Assembly (NCBI RefSeq): GCF_029633865.1 | Contig: NC_079212.1 | Location: forward strand, 102,936,584-103,000,583 | Length of the DNA: 64,000 nucleotides | Origin: Lampris incognitus | Lineage: Eukaryota; Chordata; Actinopteri; Lampriformes; Lampridae | Direction of reading: 5' to 3' | In this document: positions 59,901 to 64,000 of the stretch, one piece after another | How positions within the stretch are numbered: position 1 is the stretch's first letter | Layout: the number at the start of each line of letters is the position of its first letter | Notes under the pieces: model-generated | Databases searched by the model: none | Told to the model about the DNA's origin: nothing | Seen by the model: only the letters and a program-made list of their open reading frames with translations | Translations under genes and position numbers: made by a program

Positions 59901-62712
59901 ATTGCTGATACAGGCACACAAAAAAATTATGCTACAGGAAAGGTTGTGGAAAGTCCAAAACATTGATTTAATCATGAATAGACCGATTTATAGGTAAGAC
60001 TAGAAGAACCCCGCTACAATGTAGCGGTTTGGTTATCCACCCGTCTAAATCTCCCTCCTCTTCATCCTGCCAGCTAACCGCCTTCCCCCTGCCCCTAAAC
60101 CCCCCCCCCGCCACTCCAACTCCCTCCCCCCAAATGCTCGGAATCATCTGAAATGCCAAGAAAAATGTTTTTTAGCCATTTTTAGAAAATGCATATTTTG
60201 CATAATTATGCATAATTAATTATGCATAGTTTTAATTTTCTGGGATCTTTCCCTTACTCTCTGAGACAATACCTACCACCTCCAAAAATAATTAGGATCA
60301 TAAATGCTTTAGTTTTCGGTCCCGCTATCTACACTAACTAACACACACACACACACTAACACCACACACATACACATTTCGAAAATATATGAGTAGAAAG
60401 ATGAGCAAGAAAGAGAGAGAGAGAACGAAAGTAAGAATGAGATTAGGACTGAAGGGTTACATAAATGTATTTGCATATACATGCATACTTGTTACGAGTT
60501 TTGTTTTACGACAAGTTGCCTTGAAACAAACACAGGAACACTGACCTGATGACTCGTGCCCTGTATATTCATACATCTTGTCCCAGGCTCCATTCTCCTC
60601 TTTCCAAATGATGACTTTCCGGTCATAGGAACAGGAGGCAAGAATGTTTCCATACATGGGATGGGCCCAGGCTACTTGCCATACAGGACCCTCATGACTA
60701 TATAAACAAGAGAGACAGCCAGATATCTTAAAATAACAGACCAGGTATTGTATGGAGTGAAAAAGATGACAAAGTATAGCAGGCCGACCCCCCTCTGTCT
60801 ACTACTACTATTACTTTCGGTTGCTCCTGTTAGGGTTTGCCACAGCGGATCATCTGTTTGCATTTCTTCCTGTCTTCTGCATCTTCCTTTGTCACACCAG
60901 CCACCTGCATGTCTTCCATCACCACATCCATAAACTTCCTCTTTGGCCTTCCTCTTTTCCTCTTCCCTGGCAGCTCCATATTCAGCATCCTTCTCCAAAT
61001 ATACCCAGCATCTCTCCTCCACACATGTCCAAGTCATCTCAATCTTGCCTCTCTTGCTTTGTCTCCAAACTGTCCAACTTGAGCGGTCCCCCTAATATAA
61101 TCATTCCTAATCCTCCTTCTTCATCACTCCCAGTGAAAATCTTAGCATCTTCAACTCTGCCACCTCCAGCTCCGCCTCTTATCTTTCAATCAGTGCCACT
61201 GTCTCCAAACCACATAACATAGCTGGTCTCACAACCATCTTGTAAATCTTCCCTTTAACTCTTGCTGGTACCCTTCTGTCACAAATCACTCAATCCTGCC
61301 TGCACTCTCTTCTTCACCTCTCTCCTGCACTCCCCGTTACTTTGGACAGTTGACCCCAAGTATTTAAACTCATATGCCTTCATCACCTCCGGTCCTTGCA
61401 TCCTGACCATTCCACTGTCCTCCCTCTCATTCACACAGGTATTCCGTCTTGCTCCTACTGACCCCCTCTATCTGTATTACAACTAAAAACGGGCACAGAG
61501 ACACCCACACTGACAGTGTTGGTAATGAGTAGAAAGACAGGGTTTTGATCTCCTTTGCTATAGATGAAGTACTTGCCATGAACAATCATACTTTGTATGC
61601 AGTGTTAATCCTGGGAAGAAACTAACTTACTTTCCTTATGGCCACAGTCAGCAGCTTATAACTTCAAAATTCACTAGCCATTCATCCACCAGCTTCATTT
61701 GACTCATAGGAGCTAAATTTAATGGAATATACCCTTTAAATAATACCTGAAAGTCTGATTGGTGTTGTCAACACACGGCAAACATAGTTAAAACCGATTG
61801 GTACTTATCTGATGGCTGGTATTAATATCAGTGCTGAGTGCTATGAATTAACAGTTCACCTTTGAACAAATCATTGTATTCTTTGTTCTGCTGCATATGG
61901 TGATACTACAAAGCATTAAAGTTTGAATATAATAGACAACGGTAAACAAGTTATGTCAGTAAATGACATCAACCTGTTGACTTACTGAATAAGACAAGTG
62001 AACATGTATTAAACAGTAGTCTTCATCTAGCAGCCAGTTTGGAGAACGGTACATTTTTGGCAGCTAGAAAATATGCTACCGACTTACTCCATCAAACTTT
62101 TAACTATTACATTTAAATATTAAATCCACCTAATGAATTTGTCTAGAAAACATTTCAGTTGTTGCCATTGCAACAGAACATTTTTCCCGCAGTAGATGAA
62201 AGAAAATTAACAAAAATAAAAAACTAAATCTGAGGAAGTAATGTTACATTATATTTTAAAAGGTTATGTATTGATATATCTGCTGAATATTGGAATATAA
62301 GTAAGAAAATAACAACACTGATCGGGTATGAGACCCCTTTTAAATGCACTGTATGAGTCACTGTATGAGTCAAACGGCATGAGAACTTGTACCAGATGCA
62401 TTAAGAACTTGAAAACTCAACAAGTTTGAAAAGCTCAAAAGTTTTGATTAATTTAGATCTCCTGACTCGGACATGTCAAATTTCTGTGGAATCTATTGAT
62501 TTAAAAAAAGTAGATTCAAACCAATCATCACTAGTTAATATAACCCCTCTTCCGGAGTACAATGGCAGCAGAGGATTTGAGACCATATGACCTTACCCTC
62601 TGAGATCTGCCACAAGGATCTGTCCTCCGTTCCTGACATCAAAGATCTTAACAGTACGGTCAGAAGAACAGGTGGCCAGTCGTATCCCATAGTAGTCCAT
62701 CTGGGCATCATG
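53963..62712 (-). CDS. sec13: SEC13, COPII coat and nuclear-pore WD-repeat protein; first codons off the right edge
   Basis: A WD40 beta-propeller that pairs with SEC31 in the COPII outer coat, with NUP145/NUP96 in the nuclear pore Y complex, and acts in the GATOR2 complex. Coding exons: 62712-62597, 60697-60546, 59357-59224, 58945-58812, 58408-58288, 55807-55661, 54073-53963. They total 915 nt (304 aa plus stop) and all phases match. Diagnostic stretches: [101 protein letters not shown] and the C-terminus TDTQQIEQ. Compared with the roughly 322-residue human protein, only about 17 N-terminal residues are missing; these would be on one or two exons beyond 64000. No frameshift or stop is seen. 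Introns carry several RTE LINE ends. Confidence 0.97.
54498..54635 (-). mobile_element. SINE family 2, 3' fragment
   Basis: ATCCATCCATTATCCAAACT ... GGAGCCTATCCCAGCAGTCA ... ACACCCTGGACAGGCAGCCA, complement of the end of the SINE at 12826; in a sec13 intron. Confidence 0.85.
54720..55515 (-). other. Unidentified decayed coding-like segment in a sec13 intron
   Basis: Minus-strand frames of 134 and 93 codons, with words [20 protein letters not shown] and [20 protein letters not shown], look protein-like, and later [20 protein letters not shown]-like basic sequence is found after shifts. I do not recognise the family; a transposon-encoded protein is the likely source. Confidence 0.3.
56572..56784. 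mobile_element. MITE with about 25-bp inverted ends
   Basis: AAGGCTCAGCGTTTTCGGTT TTTA at the left and its complement ending at about 56783; 210 bp, no coding capacity. Target duplication unclear. In a sec13 intron. Confidence 0.8.
56800..58030. other. sec13 intron, mostly unassigned
   Basis: A repeat tail (GTGCTATATAAATGTAATGA followed by ATT units) lies at 57345-57395. The 145-codon plus frame after it has no recognised homology. Confidence 0.4.
58033..58130 (-). mobile_element. SINE family 2, 3' fragment
   Basis: CCATTATCCAAGCCGCTTAT ... GGAGCCTATCCCAGCAGTCA, as at 54498. Confidence 0.8.
59393..59830 (-). mobile_element. Two adjacent RTE LINE 3' ends
   Basis: 59393-59690 encodes [20 protein letters not shown] and [15 protein letters not shown] second 3' end begins at 59691 with (ACT)n and continues to about 59830 with a deleted body. 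Both point the same way, in a sec13 intron. Confidence 0.85.
60798..61480 (-). mobile_element. RTE LINE 3' part
   Basis: Minus frames KMLNMEL-like [20 protein letters not shown] and [20 protein letters not shown] with the 3' end GGTTGCTCCTGTTAGGGTTT and an (AGT)n tail. Upstream it keeps the RT C-terminal region to about 61480. Confidence 0.87.
61485..62580. other. sec13 intron, unassigned A/T-rich DNA
   Basis: No gene or repeat recognised. Confidence 0.4.
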
Positions 62713-63050
62713 CTGAAACATGGAACAACGCAACAAGATGTGGAGCAAGAAAAAAAGGCACATTTTTCAAAACTGACATTTCAGCTAATTGCAGTTATTC
62801 AAGAGTTTATTAGGGAGTTGACAAAGTAGTTTTAAAATAGGCTGGTTAAAAAATAAAGACATTATGGATTCCAATACCAAAGAACGGATAATTAATTCAA
62901 GTATGTATCCATGTGTAGTAAAAAAAAAGGTTAACATCTGTTATGCGAGATACAAGACAAAATTACATGTTTTTTTACAGCAACATTTGGTCATTCTGAA
63001 AGCACATATGTAGCAAAATGTTAGTTTATGATACAAAAATAAAAAATTTC

Positions 63051-63850
63051 TGGTGTGGGAAGATGGTGGCGCGAACTCACATTTGCAGCGGCTTCACCCA
63101 GTACTGACTATGTAGTGTCTTTGTCTATGCCTACGTCTAAGTTTGTATCATCATGTGAAGTTTTTATTTTGATCTTCAAATTTCTTTTTTTTTTTCATCT
63201 GATGGTTGGGAGAGCTGGTGTTGGATTGGCTGAGACAGCTTGATCTGCTGCATCCTGTGGATGGCCCTGCTTGGAGCTGTGCCCGACAGGAAACACCGAG
63301 GCAGTCTGGCAGCGATCTCACATAGCATGAACTGTGCAGTGTTTTTGTCTGCGTTTGTCTCATTGTGTGGAGCGCGGGGGAGGTGTGTCGAAGGTGTCTG
63401 GCTGGGAGAGCTGGTGTTAGATCGGCTGAGGGAGCCTGGTCTGCTGTGTCCTGTGGGCCCAAGAACTACCGCTTTGCCTGCACCTGCGCCTGAAGAGGAG
63501 GCACCGAGGGCAGTCTGACAGGATGCGGAGCAGGCTAAGCTAACTGCTAGCCCAAGCAGACGAGCAGTTCCGACAATCATCCTTGCTGGCGTTCATTCTC
63601 TGGACAGTGTATTTTTTGGACTGTGTTGCACTGAATGGACTGTGTTGTTAACTGAGTGTGTTTTTTTTTTTTTTTTTTTTGGCTTTGTTCTCTCTGTTTT
63701 TGTATGTTTTTGGTGGTATCGTTTTTGGAAATGTGGATATGTTTTTATCTTTTGTGTTGCACTGCTGTGGGCTGGGTGAAACAAAATATTGTTTCTTTTG
63801 TGTACTCAAGTACATGATAGAAATGACAATAAATTGTTCTTGATTCTTCA
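63051..63850 (+). mobile_element. Non-autonomous retroelement with LINE-like ends
   Basis: Starts GGTGTGGGAAGATGGTGGCG (a GC-rich leader like LINE 5' ends) and finishes GACAATAAATTGTTCTTGAT T, a LINE-type 3' end. Two related internal segments repeat (GGCTGAGACAGCTTGATCTG near 63227 and GGCTGAGGGAGCCTGGTCTG near 63424). No RT is encoded. Confidence 0.55.
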
Positions 63851-63921
63851 AATAGATACACTAGCATACATATGTTGGTGACAGGATTCTAGATTTGATC
63901 AGCTGAGATAATCTAACATCA

Positions 63922-64000
63922 TACAGTGCATCCGGAAAGTATTCACACCCCTTCACTTTCCCCACATTTTGTTATGTTACAGCCTTATTCCAAAATGGAT
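63922..64000. mobile_element. Terminal repeat of a Tc1-like transposon, cut by the window edge
   Basis: TACAGTGCATCCGGAAAGTA followed by TTCACACCCCTTCACTTTCC, the familiar end of a vertebrate Tc1-family element starting at a TA target. Confidence 0.88.

Overview
This is nuclear DNA of a vertebrate, almost certainly a teleost (ray-finned) fish. It contains spliced genes with GT-AG introns orthologous to vertebrate RBL1, type II keratin, a DNase I family nuclease and SEC13. The gaps and introns are filled with fish-typical transposons: Tc1-like and hAT DNA elements, RTE, L2 and Tx1-like LINEs, tRNA-derived SINEs, a Ty3/gypsy element and long dinucleotide microsatellites. No bacterial features, rRNA, CRISPR array or genuine tRNA gene was seen.

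Layout. All four host genes lie on the minus strand. (1) 105-18650: the first nine coding exons of rbl1 (p107); the rest runs off the left edge. E2F-type sites lie just upstream at 18790-18847. (2) 18.9-24.8 kb: intergenic, with an internally deleted Ty3/gypsy element (19896-22192) that keeps both LTRs and a 5-bp target duplication, a Tc1 relic with a nested hAT MITE, and (AT)n, (GT)n and (TATG)n arrays. (3) 24847-38067: a complete type II keratin gene, 448 aa in ten coding exons. Its introns hold three Tx1-like LINE ends embedded in (GA)n arrays. One of them is fused to an intronless PIP5K1 pseudogene. (4) 40380-51210: a complete intracellular-type DNase I-like gene (dnase1l4-like, 337 aa) with all catalytic residues and a long basic tail. 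(5) 53963-62712: sec13, lacking only about the first 17 codons, which lie off the right edge.

The four genes have unrelated jobs: cell-cycle pocket protein, intermediate filament, nuclease, and COPII/nuclear-pore WD-repeat protein. Nothing suggests they work as a unit; what they share is transcription direction and heavy intronic transposon load. Reading frames were checked by exon phase: every exon listed joins in frame (rbl1 1265 nt; keratin 1347 nt; DNase 1014 nt; sec13 915 nt within the window).

The most unusual items are the PIP5K1-LINE chimeric retrocopy in a GA microsatellite, the microsatellite-associated LINE ends, an extra 104-bp intron splitting the canonical 221-nt keratin exon, (TG)n tracts abutting 3' splice sites of the DNase gene, and several nested transposons whose target duplications can be read directly.
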